Part shown: positions 1 to 9,934 of the stretch, piece after piece
Position numbering within the stretch: the first letter of the stretch is position 1
How the letters are laid out: the number at the start of each line of letters is the position of its first letter
Origin: Diabrotica undecimpunctata
Lineage: Eukaryota; Arthropoda; Insecta; Coleoptera; Chrysomelidae
Direction of reading: 5' to 3'
Assembly (NCBI RefSeq): GCF_040954645.1
Contig: NC_092806.1
Coordinates: 80,448,641-80,512,640, forward strand
Length of the DNA: 64,000 bases
Made by a program: the position numbers and the translations under genes
The notes under the pieces: generated by a model
What the model was told of the DNA's origin: nothing
Seen by the model: only the letters and a program-made list of their open reading frames with translations
Databases searched by the model: none

Positions 1-276
1 AGTCATAAAGCTACAAAGCGTAAACGAGACAGGAGCAATTCTAACATTTCCAGAACAGCAAAAGGTCTTTAAAAGTTAACAGGATATCGAGAAATGGCAG
101 ACTTTGATTCAGGCAAAAAATCCTGATATTACAGCAAAATGGCGAGGTTAGGACTACTCTAAAAAAGTCAAAATACAACGGATTGCCTTACCATTAGAGG
201 GGGATATAAAACCCAAATTGATATTGAGATCTACCATAACACACCAAAGAGAACCTCATACTGGAGAACTTGGAGA

Positions 277-620
277 GTGAATATGACCTATAAAACCACA
301 AAAGCAGATAGAAAGCCATTACCAATGTTTGTGATGACAATGGAGAAAGAAGTAGCGCAAGCTAAAAAGATTACAAACCTCAAGTACATAAGAGTGGCAG
401 TAGTAGGTCTGAGAAAAACCCAGGGACATACACAGTGTTTCAATTGCCAGGGATTCTACCACGTCCATAACGCGTGCTACAAAAACTCTAGATGAGTAAA
501 ATGTGGTGAAAACCATAAAAGCAAAGAGTGTAAGATTGTCCCCGAACAAAAGGCAAAATGTGCCAACTGCCAGGGACAACACCAAGCTAATTTCAAAGGA
601 TGCCCCAGAGTAGCCACGTT
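277..620 (+). pseudogene. LINE ORF1 zinc-knuckle region
   Basis: ORF1 proteins of Jockey-type LINEs bind the element RNA. Here an open stretch runs to a TGA at 493-495 inside the second knuckle, and translation in the same frame continues past it. The knuckles read CFNCQGFYHVHNAC, then KCGENHKSKEC (first Cys lost next to the stop), then CANCQGQHQANFKGC, the usual CCHC triplet of this group. The segment before them (residues reading ITNLKYIRVAVVGLRK) matches the conserved pre-knuckle domain. It is a pseudogene because of the stop and the frame breaks upstream. Confidence 0.72.
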
Positions 621-839
621 GGGAAGAACGAGGCAGCACCCCTTCCATCAGGATAAAGAGGATACAACAGCCAATAAGACAAAACGGGCAATAATATGCA
701 TAGGCCGCTAGGACGCAAAATATGGAGAATACCATCCTTATCTCTAACTGGCAATAAAACGGGCTGATACATACGATGAAAGAACTGGTCGCCAAAATAG
801 TATACGAAGCGATCGACGACATCAAGTTAGCGCTGAACT

Positions 840-1062
840 AAGACACGCTAACTGGAGATACTTGAGGATAGGCTCCCGGAATCCAGGCGGCATTAGGTCC
901 AACCAAAACATACTAAACGGACTGATAAACAGGTTCGAAATGGATGTCGTAGCAATACAGGAAACCAAATTGACGAACAACATATACATAAAGTTTCCTA
1001 GCTACGATATCTACAGGAGTGACAATACGGGAAGGTAACGAGCCACAGCTATCGTAGTGAAA
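840..1062 (+). pseudogene. LINE endonuclease, N-terminal fragment
   Basis: About 70 residues of an exonuclease-endonuclease-phosphatase domain, which nicks target DNA to prime reverse transcription. The visible motifs are RIGSRNPGGIRSNQNIL near the start, then the metal-binding VVAIQETKL, with the catalytic Glu in QETK. A TAA at about 1037-1039 and the junction at 1065 end it. The remaining two-thirds of the domain is absent from this strand. Confidence 0.65.
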
Positions 1063-1065
1063 AAA

Positions 1066-2207
1066 GGGCCTTAGGCCTGTGTCGATGTATATGCCTAGGT
1101 ATTTTGCACAGTTTGTAGGCATTATAATAGTACTGCCAATTTGAAAAGTCATCTCGGATCTTCGTTGTGGTCCTTTTAGTTTGACCACTTCTGTTTTGCT
1201 CCTGCCAGTTCAAGATCTTTTCTCGCCATCCAGCTGTTGACTTTTCTGAAGTATGTGTTGACTTTATCTTCGATTTTCCAGTTCATGTCAGTCGTGACTA
1301 GTATTGCCACGTCATCTGCGTATGCGATGATATGCTAGAGTATTTCTACCATAGTCTATTTCTAGTACCCGGTTATATAATATACTCCAGAGTGTTGGAC
1401 CTAATACGGAACCTTGCGGTACGCCTGTTAACTTCTTCACATCAAACATAACCAGTGTCTTTTCTTTGTGTTTTTACAGTATCAGTTAATTTTTTACCAC
1501 CTCTATGGCTGATTTAGCTTTTCTAAATCCGTATTGTCTATTGGAGATAGTCTCTCTTTCACTTAATTCATTTTCTAGGCGATTTTTGACAATATTTTTG
1601 TATAGTTTTCCCAGACAGTCTAATAGACATATAGGCCCGTACGAGTTGGCTTCGTCCGGGTTTTTACCGGGTTTATGTATCAGTGTAAGTTTAGCTAGTT
1701 TTAGCTGGTCTGGAAATTCTTGTCTTGTTAGCGGCTCATTGAGTGCCCTTCTAATTGCTTCTGGGCATTCATTCACTAGTATTTTTATCGCCTCTGGTGG
1801 CACACGGTCCGGTCCAGGGGATTTACCTATTTTGATGGAATTGGGGGCTCTGGTGAGTTCAGCCACCGTTAATTCTTTGGAACAGTTCTCATCGTCTATA
1901 ATCAGGAAGTCGTAAATTGGCTTTTTAGGAAACAGGGTATTCGCTATTTCCCTTGTCATCGCATAGGTTATATGGGGTCTCTGACCTCAGCGTCTTAGTG
2001 GCGATCCTGTATGCTTCGCCCCATATATCGTTCTCCAACGCCTCGCACAAGTTCTGCTAGTATGTGCGTTTAGCCCATTTGATCAGTTTATTGAGTTCCT
2101 TTTTGACGTTCAAATACTCTTCTTTAACTTGCTGGGTCCTATTTCTCTGTGCCGTACGCCTGATTCTAAGGCATTCTGTCCGCTTTTGGCGAATTTTTTC
2201 ATTTCCG
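1066..2207 (-). pseudogene. R1-like LINE reverse transcriptase (linker, palm and thumb)
   Basis: Reverse transcriptase of a non-LTR element, read right to left. The linker before the RT (about 2200-1970) reads RTAQRNRTQQVKEEY and later DIWGEAYRIATKTL, typical of I/R1-group proteins. The RT core at 1959-1486 shows IGKSPGPDRVPPEA, LIHKPGKNPDE and NRQYGFRKAKSAIE. The catalytic YADD box is at 1311-1322. A thumb segment reading KYLGIYIDTGLRP lies at about 1090. At least one TAG lies in the linker, and frame breaks occur around 1335-1485. It is inactive. R1 versus another I-group clade was judged by eye. Confidence 0.75.
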
Positions 2208-2210
2208 GGA

Positions 2211-2624
2211 TCAATTGAGTATTTTTCGCAGAGTGTTGTCCGGAGATAGTCCAGACAATACCTGCGGTCCTTCAGTGTCGGGGACGGGATTGTTGTTTTT
2301 GTTTTTCGCTATGTGGCTAGCCATTTCCACGGCCTCGGCGCACATACTCTCGAATTCCTCCATTAATGAGGGGAACTTTGCCTTACGAAAAACGTCGTCA
2401 TCTATAGTCGTTGTCTCAGGGTTTGGCCCGGATGACGAGGGTACGTCATTTTCTGCCCGTGCAATATCTTCAATTATCGGTTGGGAAAAGGGTGTTGTTG
2501 GCGGTTTAGCGGGCACGCTCTCTGTGAGTTCTTTTGCGCGCGTCTTGTCGGCGCAGTTAGTAGTTGTAGGTATTGGGACGGTTGGGCATGGAAAAATTTT
2601 GTCGACCGTGGGAAAAAGCGGCAT
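2211..2624 (-). pseudogene. LINE ORF1 N-terminal part, fused to RT linker by deletion
   Basis: About 137 codons starting at an ATG at 2624-2622 (MPLFPTVDKIFPCP). It is rich in Pro, Ser and Thr, with acidic stretches, as in the N-terminal portion of R1-type ORF1 proteins. I chose this start because the frame upstream of it runs through tandem DNA repeats. Directly downstream, at about 2210, the RT linker begins, so the rest of ORF1, its zinc knuckles and the whole endonuclease are missing. Assignment to ORF1 comes mainly from position and composition. Confidence 0.5.
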
Positions 2625-2639
2625 CCTTTGATGTGCCGA

Positions 2640-4012
2640 CAGGTGTGATCGGTGGGCGGGGCACGTGTCGGATCGTAATGTAAGAGGTTTCGTTGAAAAG
2701 GGGAGGAGGTAGCAAATATTTTGAGACAAAATACAAATACAGCGGCATTGACAAAGATCATTATATCGTATCTTCGTTGTTATTGATCCGATTTTGACAT
2801 TTGAGACGTTAAATGAAACGGGATAGAGGAGCAAATATGTTGAGTCAAAAAACAAACACAACGACTTTGCTAAAAGGGAACTATATCGTATCTTCGTTGA
2901 TATTGGTCCGATTTTGACGTTTGAGACGTTAACGTACATAATTATAAAGACAGGGTAAGAAAAAGAACAAAACTCTTGGCAGCGTTGTCCGGTAAAATGG
3001 GTAGTACGTCAAATAAAACACTATTGCACACCTACAAAACCTATACAAGACCAATAATCGAACACAAGGCATGCGTCGCTTAACACCCGCCAAACGAACA
3101 CCATTATGGCCACAGAAAGAAAAATACTTAGATTGTCAATATGTCAAAAGGGCCTTAGTCACGTATCTTCACTCCTATTAGTCCAATCGTGACGTATAGT
3201 ACCTCAAATGATAGGATTTAACCAATAGAATACAATAAGATCTTCTCTTCTTAAAGTGCCTATCCGTTCCGGATGTTGGCGATCATCACGGCTATCTTTA
3301 CTTTGTTTATTGCAGCGCGGAACAGTTCAGTGGTAGTCGTGTTATACCACTTTCGTAAATTTTGAAGCCAGGAAATGCGTCTTCTTCCCGGTCCTTTCTT
3401 ACCATTTACCTCTCTTACATTTTAAGATAGAAAAATCAAATACAGCAGCATACCAAAAAGGCCTTAGTTATATATCTTCGTTTATATAAGTCCAATCGTG
3501 ACGTACAGTATCTCAAATTATAGGATTTAACTAATAGAATACAATGAGATAGACAAATCAAATTGAGTAGCATGTCAAAAGAGCCTTAGTTACATATCTC
3601 CTCTCCTATTTGCCCAATTATGACACACAGTACCTCAAATAATAGGATTTAACCAATATAATACAATGAAATAGAAAAATCAAGTACAGCAACATGGCAA
3701 AAGGGCCTTAGTCACGTATCTTCGGTCCTATTAGTCCAATCGTGACGTACAGTAACTCAAATGATAGAATTCAACCAATAGAATACAATGAGACAGAAAA
3801 ATTAAATACAGCAGTATGTCAAAAGGGTCTTAGTTATGTATTTTCGGTCCTATTAGTCTAACCGTGACGTATAGTGCCTAAAGTAATAGGATTTAACCAA
3901 TAGAATACAATGAGATAGAAAACTCAAATACAGCAACATGCCAAATGGACCTTAGTTATGTATATGAATCTTCGGTCCTATTAGTCAAATGACCTAGAAA
4001 TCAAATACAGTT
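2640..4012. repeat. Tandem array of ~121-bp units
   Basis: Degenerate tandem repeats. The best-preserved units begin with a GGCCTTAGT-like string at about 3151, 3452, 3573, 3697, 3818 and 3940, the last five spaced 121-124 bp. Each carries GTATCTTC, then TATTAGTCCAATCGTGACGT, then ATAGGATTTAACCAATAGAA. Two more divergent units lie at about 2762 and 2882 (120 bp apart). A LINE 3' fragment interrupts the array at 3240-3430. The array sits immediately upstream of the - strand LINE ORF1. A second, inverted array is at 33230-33900. Confidence 0.8.
3240..3430 (-). pseudogene. LINE 3'-terminal coding fragment inside the repeat array
   Basis: The reverse strand encodes the extreme C-terminus of a LINE RT: WLQNLRKWYNTTTTELFRAA followed by KIAVMIANIRNG and a stop. 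The same tail, in related form, recurs at 59130-59360 (-), 41590-41770 (+) and 61720-61870 (+). This fragment splits the tandem array, so it inserted after the array formed. Confidence 0.6.
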
Positions 4013-5264
4013 ATTGTTACCGACAATATCCAAAATCGAATAATTATTTTTCTAACTACATTTATTTTTCCGGAAAACTCAATTTTGCAGTAATTTATCG
4101 ATGTTAGTAACTTAGTTTTTATCTAATGACATTTAATATGACCAAATAAAATTGTGGCAGTTAATGAGTTATTAAAGTGTGGTATATTTCACATACATCA
4201 CAAAGTTATTTAATTTGTTTATCCCAAAGAGCGATTATTTAAACGACTGTACTTGCCCAGACAGTCACTCTGTATTCTGTATACACACTTGTATTCTGTA
4301 AATCGAACTCGCTTTTATAAGAGTTAATTTTTAAGCTACATTAAAAAAATTGCAACAATTATAATTTGTTATTAAAAATGAGTATGAAAAAGGGCTGACT
4401 TTTTATCTTATAAACATTCATAATAACTTTGATATTTTTCATGCTCACTTGCTCAATGAAAAGTTGGTCAAAACATACAATTTTCAAAAAACAACAAAAC
4501 CTATGACTATAGAAACCCATATAACATTTTTTTCTTAAAATCATATTTTCATTGTTTATTACCTTTAAGAGCTGAAAATTGAGTAGATTATAAACAAACA
4601 TCTAAATCTTATCTAAAAAGTGGTACACTCGTATAACGAGAAGGAGTAAAGAGTTATGTCTTTAAAGTGATGGTACTTGTAAAATATTGTCACGGAAAAG
4701 TGGAGTGGTAAACTACAAAAATATTTTTTATACTTATTAGTCACCTATCTTCATTAAATAAAATTATAATAAAATTAATTATTTTATAGAAAATAAAATA
4801 ACAGAATTGAAGGTATTTTATTAATTTATAATAATTATTATCTATTTATATAAATAATATATACTTATTAATAAAATTTAAATATTTCTTACGATATAAT
4901 AGTAAAAGTCAATAACTTTTTTACGGAAAAATAGGTCAAAATAGCAGAATTCTTATTATTTGGTTGAGCTATCCCAGTAAATAAATGAAGGTTCTACGTG
5001 TCACAGAAGAAGAGATATTAAATATTTTGCAAGCGCGCTTCAATTTAAAGTTCTGACTGTTCTGACCTCCACTTCCATGGCGGTGATTTACGAATACCAT
5101 TATTTTAATGGGTTATAACTTTTTACTCCTTTACTATATATGCTATCCATAATTTAAATCATACATTGTAGATCTTCATTTAAAATCCTTTCAATTTTTA
5201 GACTTTAATGTTTTTATTTTTATATATATTTAGATTTTAATTTTTGTGTAACATAAAAAATATC
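4013..5264. other. AT-rich gene-free stretch
   Basis: Very AT-rich sequence with many short homopolymer runs. No coding potential, tRNA or recognisable element end is visible. The AAAT at 5265-5268 just right of it is the target-site copy of the following LTR element. Confidence 0.6.
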
Positions 5265-5268
5265 AAAT

Positions 5269-5892
5269 TGTGATGTCCTCTCGTGGGAGTCACTATCCGG
5301 TTAGCTTTTAGACAGTCAGAGACAGAGTTCAAAATAAAAATAAAACTTTATTGTCTTCCTTAAATTAAATTGACAAAAATCTTATGTACATATTTACAAT
5401 TTGGTTTAGTCTTCTCAGTACCTGGCCTATTTATTCAAATTAAGCTTGACCTTGTCATATGGAACTAGTCTTATCGGCAAGCGAGTGTGTATCTGAAATT
5501 TTACGGTAACGTTGTATCGATTTAATAACAGCGGACGATAGGTACAAAGGAAGGAAAGGAACTCAACACGCCCCTTAAGTGATTCGGGTTAATAGGACAC
5601 TCCTCGACAGTCTCAACACGACTGCTTCAGAGTACGGGTAGTGAAGAGCTCAACACGCACTTCGGATAGCGGCGGTATGGGAGACGGAACAACTTGTGAA
5701 CTCAACACGTCCACAAGCCGGGGTAGGGAAGAAGAGAACCTTCAGTCAACACCTGTCGATTCTGTCTCTATGAGGAAATGTTGCCGTTTATATAGCGGAG
5801 CTTTGCCCTTTCTACTGTCGATACACTCCTACTTCATGGGTTGGTTCGCGCGCACGCTGGTTTAACGGTGATGGCTTGGACTCATCGTTACA
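5269..5892 (-). repeat. 3' LTR of Gypsy-1
   Basis: Direct repeat of 10950-11572. Differences seen: CCGGTTAGC versus CCGGGTAGC near the start, CACGCCCCTT versus CACGTCCCTT, and one extra G in GCCGGGGTAGG. Short GC-richer motifs of the form CTCAACACG recur about every 40-50 bp between 5550 and 5710 and may be regulatory. The promoter and polyadenylation signals were not pinned down. Confidence 0.9.
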
Positions 5893-5904
5893 CCCCCTCT
5901 TCCT
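5893..5904 (-). promoter_or_regulatory. Polypurine tract of Gypsy-1
   Basis: On the element strand the bases directly before the 3' LTR read AGGAAGAGGGGG. This is a purine run of the kind that primes plus-strand DNA synthesis in LTR retroelements. Confidence 0.75.
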
Positions 5905-6082
5905 GGGAAAAAAAATTTTGGAACAAAATTTTTTTTTATTTTTATTCCTTGCCAGGTACTTGGTTACCCTAAAAAAAATTTACAATACATCGAAATAAAA
6001 AATGTCTGCCCTAAAAAAAAAATAAATAAAAAAAAAATCGTCTTCCTCTCTCTTAAAAAAAAACGTCTTCCTTCGTGGGGCT

Positions 6083-6412
6083 TCAATTATTGGTTTTTAT
6101 CCTCAGCACCTGGTTCGGGAGTCTCAGTTTGTATTTTTTTCCTTTATGCTGCGGCGGAATAAGTGAGAGCAGCGGGATTGACACTGGAATTGACTGGACT
6201 TTCTGAATTTTTGTGATGCCCATGGTTGGTTCATCGAAAAGGTTTTTAAATTTGGAAATAGCCTTTATCAGGGGCTCGCAGCCTTTGCCCGGGGTGTTAG
6301 GTTTTGGTGTGTTCTCCAATGGTGATATTAATTCTGGAACGGTGTATGGTGGCGGCGTAATTGTGCCGTCCATTTCTATGTCACTATAATATATTTCTAA
6401 CGTGTCTGACAT
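6083..6412 (-). CDS. Small ORF downstream of integrase in Gypsy-1, unknown function
   Basis: An open frame of 109 codons with its own ATG between integrase and the 3' LTR. It is Pro-rich and Lys-rich, with acidic residues at the start (YYSDIEMDG). There is no signal peptide, membrane segment or Cys pattern, so it is not an envelope gene. It could be an accessory protein made from a spliced RNA or a chance frame in a 600-bp 3' region. I do not recognise it. Confidence 0.4.
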   Translation of the reverse strand: MSDTLEIYYSDIEMDGTITPPPYTVPELISPLENTPKPNTPGKGCEPLIKAISKFKNLFDEPTMGITKIQKVQSIPVSIPLLSLIPPQHKGKKYKLRLPNQVLRIKTNN

Positions 6413-6489
6413 TATATTTGAAGGTTACTGGTAAACTGTATTAAAATGTACTGTCACTACTTGGTGTTGACTGTAAGTGCTTGGACTGA

Positions 6490-7597
6490 TTAAGGAGTAG
6501 GGAAATCGGTAAATGCGGGTTTTAGGTCTTTGATATGAGCTGTTATTGTACGGTTTTTATCGTCGTGTTTTAATTTGAATATTACATTAGAACACACTTT
6601 TGTTATAGTATATGGGCCTGAAAATTTCGGTGCTAATTTGGCGTTAAAATTTTTGGCGGCATTTGAGAGTTGGTATTCCCTTTTCATGACTTTGTCGTTT
6701 ATTGTGGGTTTCCACTCTCTTCGTCGTAAGTTGTAGTAATGGCTTTGAGTTGTAAAAGCTTTTGCCAGGTTTGTACGTACTAGTTCGAATGTTTCTCGTA
6801 GTTTATGCCATTTTATGTTTTGATCGGTATGTTGTGTGTCGTTTGGGGTGTTTACGACTTTACTTGGAATTTCTAGTTCGTGTCCAAAGTTCAGGAAGGC
6901 TGGGGAGAAACCCGTTGAATCGTGTTTAGCTGTATTATATGCGAATAGTAGTTCTGGAAGGCTCGTGTCCCATTTCTTATGGTTATTATCGCAGAACTGA
7001 GCTATCATTGTTTTGATTACTCTGTTTGTTCTTTCTACTGGATTATTCTGGGGAGAATATGGCGGAATGTTTCTTTTAGAAATCTGGAATTCGTCTAGCA
7101 ACTTTCGTACTTCCCTGTTATCGTATGTTCTTGCGTTGTCTGATATTAGCTCTTTGGGTGATCCGAATCTCATAATGATTTTATCTTTTAAGTTCTGACA
7201 GACTGATTTTGCCGTTGCTGTTCTGATCGGTATGGCTTCGACCCATTTTGAAAAGGTGTCCTGGAATGTCATTATATATTTGTTTCCTTTGCTGGATGTT
7301 GGAAGGGGTCCTATGATGTCGGTTGAAACGGTGTGCCATGGATGTGGCGGAATTTGTGTAGATTGCATGCGGCCTGGAGTTAAGCTTTGTTGCGGCTTAA
7401 ATTGCTGACAGTTCTTGCAGTTCCTGACGAACTTTGCGGCGTCTTTAAACATCCCTGGCCAGTAGTATTTTCTAGCTAGGCGGGTTATTGTTTTGGCTAT
7501 TCCTAGATGTCCTGCGGTCGGTTGCTCGTGGTTTTCTGCCAGGAGTTGTTGTCTCTTGTGGTTTGGGATGCATAGTTTCCAGGGGTTGGATACCTCT
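6490..7597 (-). CDS. Gypsy-1 integrase
   Basis: Integrase joins element cDNA to host DNA. The zinc-binding domain starts upstream of the first ATG, with an HHCC pattern ending in CKNCQQF. The core contains STDIIGPLP (first Asp), ISDNARTYDN (second Asp) and NNPVERTNR (Glu), so the DDE triad is intact. The C-terminal part includes KFSGPYTITKV, a Gypsy-type chromatin/DNA-binding end. The frame is -1 relative to RNase H. The reading frame can be followed back to about 7597, beside a T TTA AAA heptamer. Confidence 0.85.
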
Positions 7598-9122
7598 CTT
7601 TTAAATCGTATTTGTCCCAGAAGTGTCGATAGAGAAGTCCATCTTTGATAGAGTAGTCTGGAAATAGTTGCGGATTTGTCTGGATTTTATTTAAAGCTTT
7701 ATTGTACCATTCGTCGGGTTCTACATCTTCTACGTTTATTATGCAAACCAGATCTACTGGTTCTCTAGAGAGCGCGTCGGCCAGGACGTTCTGGGAGCCC
7801 TTTCTGTAAATGACATCGAAGTCAAATTGTTGCAGCAGCATTGCCCATCTAGCTATTCTACCTGTAGGGTTTTCCATTGTTTGTAAGTATCGTAGACTTT
7901 GATGATCTGTGATAATTGAAAATGGGTATCCTTCGATGTAGGGTTTCATCTTTTCTATACCGAAGATGATCGCTAGTAGTTCTTTTTCTGTAACGCTGTA
8001 ATTTTTTTCGGCATTTGTTAGGGTTCGACTTGCGTAAGCGATGACTTGTTCCTGTCCTTCGTCGTTTGTTTGTACTAAAGCTACTCCTAAACCGTGGTTC
8101 GAAGTGTCCGATTGTAAAAAAAATCTCTTCTGGAAGTCTGGGCAGATCAGTATTGGAGCTTGTGTCAGTAGTAATTTTATTTTGTTAAATGCTTCCTCTT
8201 GGTCTCTGTCCCAAGTCCAATGTTGTTTTTTCTATAGTAGCTTTGTTAAAGGGGCTGCAGTTCGTGAAAAATCTTTTATAAATCTCCTATACCATGAGAT
8301 GATGCCCAAAAATCGGCGTAGTTGTTTAACGGTTTTTGGCGCGGGATATTCGACTATAGCTTTTGTCTTGTTGTCGTCCACTTTGATTCCCGTTTTGTTT
8401 ACTACATGGCCTAAATAATTTATCTCTTCTTTGCAGAATTTACATTTGTCTATATTAATTCGTAGTTTGGCCTGCTGTAGTCTGTGAAGTACTTCTTTTA
8501 AGTTTTCCATATGTTCCACGAAAGTTTTCCCCAGTACTATTATGTCGTCTAAATAGGCGAATGCATGTGGTTCCATTTCTGGGCCGATTATTGTATCTAG
8601 TAATCGTTGAAAAGTAGCGGAGGCGGCGTGTAATCCGAATGGAAGTACTTTGAACTGGAATAGTCCTTTTCCTGGTGCTATGAAAGCGGTCAAGGGTTTG
8701 CTTGCTTCGGAAAGTGGTACTTGCCAATATCCATTTTTTAGATCTAACGTGGTGAAATATTTTGCAGATTTTAACTTTTCTAGGATATGATTGATGTACG
8801 GTAATGGGTAGGCATCTTTTTCTGAGATGTCGTTGATTTTCCTAAAATCGATGCAAAATCTGTATCCGTTGTTATCTTTCTTTTTTACTAGGACGATGGG
8901 GGAACTGTACGGGCTATTAGATTTTTCTATCACGTTCTCTCCTAGCATCTTATCTATCTCATCGTTTATGATCTTCCGCATTGCCGGGTTTCGGGGCCTG
9001 TATCTTTGTTTGATCGGTGTATTATGTTTGAGTTTTATTGTATGTTCGGTTAGATGTGTTGTTCCTTTAATTTGTTTAAATTTCTCCAATTCTGTTAGTA
9101 ACAATTCCTGTAATTGTTTTTT
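7503..9122 (-). pseudogene. Gypsy-1 reverse transcriptase and RNase H, interrupted by one UAG
   Basis: Polymerase part of pol. The RT (about 9104-8235) shows SPYSSPIVLVKKKD, DFRKIND, FTTLDLKNGYWQVPL, VLPFGLHAASATFQ and the catalytic YLDD at 8544-8555. A TAG at 8234-8232 follows PLTKLL. The same frame continues through the connection into RNase H (ITDHQSLRYLQ, LADALSREP) and ends at 7503 in a frame different from integrase. All catalytic motifs I can see are present, so apart from the stop this RT looks functional. The frame is -1 relative to protease. Confidence 0.85.
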
Positions 9123-9934
9123 TTTCGGTATTGTTTGTGTGTAGTACTGATGTCGAGCTGCTCTCGTTTCGGACTGTTCGTGAATTCCGGTATGTATGAC
9201 GGAATATCTTCGGTCTGGTCGTCGGCCGCGGTATCGGTCGGTAGTTCGGTATATCTTCGGTCTGGTTGTCGACCGCGGTATCGGTCGGTAGTCGGTATAT
9301 TTTCGGTGTGGTCTTCGACCGCGGTATCGGTCGGTAGTCGGTAGGTCGTTTTGTTATATATTTTGCTTCTCTGTTGGAGCGGATATCTTGCGGTTGGTGT
9401 TTCGTTGACCCTGGAATTGGTCGGTATTCGGTTATTGTCTGCATTGTACGATCTGGATCCGTGTTCTGTACTGGTTGGGTATTGTTCTCTCCTTCTTACG
9501 CGATTTCTATTTAAGATGTTTGATAAATCAAGGCCCCATCTTGTTATTTCATGCATTCCCCGTACTACTTCTGAAGCTAGGTTTGGTAAAAAATGTAGCT
9601 TGGCTTTTCTCCAAACGTTGTCTATGGAACATTTTGCTGTAAAACAGATTTCTATGTTGCTGGTTTTTCCATCTGCCAGCGTGATCTTTAAAGCTTTTCT
9701 GTCGCTTTTTGTTCCACATTGTTCCAATATTTTTTTACCTTTTTGTCCTATAAACGAATTTTGGGCTCCTGTGTCTATTAGTGCTCTTAACTTTTTACCG
9801 TTGCTGAACGTTATCGTTGTGTGGGGTCGTTGATCTGTATAGTGTGCGTAGCTGGAGGTTGTTAGGGAGGACTCTAAATGCTGACTGGGTTGCCTCCTTC
9901 TTGTCCAGTCCTGTTGGAGTTTTCCGGTCGGCTT
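9095..9934 (-). CDS. Gypsy-1 protease with repeat-bearing linker
   Basis: Retropepsin-type aspartic protease. The frame opens at 9934, overlaps the gag end by about 60 bases in the -1 frame, and carries the active site ALIDTGAQNSF (DTG codons at 9775-9767). After the protease fold comes a linker of about 120 residues, rich in Thr, Asp and Arg, made of a repeated PTDTA-type unit. The frame ends at TAA 9097-9095, eight codons past an A AAA AAC heptamer. Beyond it the RT frame continues. Use of this frame would need -1 frameshifting from gag. Confidence 0.75.
   Translation of the reverse strand, partial: KPTGKLQQDWTRRRQPSQHLESSLTTSSYAHYTDQRPHTTITFSNGKKLRALIDTGAQNSFIGQKGKKILEQCGTKSDRKALKITLADGKTSNIEICFTAKCSIDNVWRKAKLHFLPNLASEVVRGMHEITRWGLDLSNILNRNRVRRREQYPTSTEHGSRSYNADNNRIPTNSRVNETPTARYPLQQRSKIYNKTTYRLPTDTAVEDHTENIPTTDRYRGRQPDRRYTELPTDTAADDQTEDIPSYIPEFTNSPKREQLDISTTHKQYRKKNNYRNCY
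9195..9345 (-). repeat. Coding minisatellite between protease and RT
   Basis: Three imperfect units of about 50-57 bp, each containing GACCGCGGTATCGGTCGGTA or a close variant on the + strand. On the coding strand they give repeated RLPTDTAVEDHTENIP-like peptides. Unit boundaries and count are approximate. Confidence 0.75.

Larger units (their letters stand above)
1..1064 (+). mobile_element. Jockey-type LINE, 5' part (ORF1 tail plus start of endonuclease)
   Basis: This is the left-hand remnant of a non-LTR retrotransposon read left to right. It holds the C-terminal part of an ORF1 (Gag-like) protein with three zinc knuckles and, after a stop-ridden spacer, the start of an apurinic-type endonuclease. 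It ends abruptly near 1065, where sequence of the opposite strand begins. The window edge cuts its 5' side, and multiple stops make it non-functional. Assignment to the Jockey group rests on the layout of the zinc knuckles and on the upstream segment reading LPMFVMTM. This is family knowledge, not an alignment. Confidence 0.7.

Noticed and set aside
6083..6412. Envelope gene of an errantivirus
   Set aside because: Too short, and it has no signal peptide, furin-like site or transmembrane segment.
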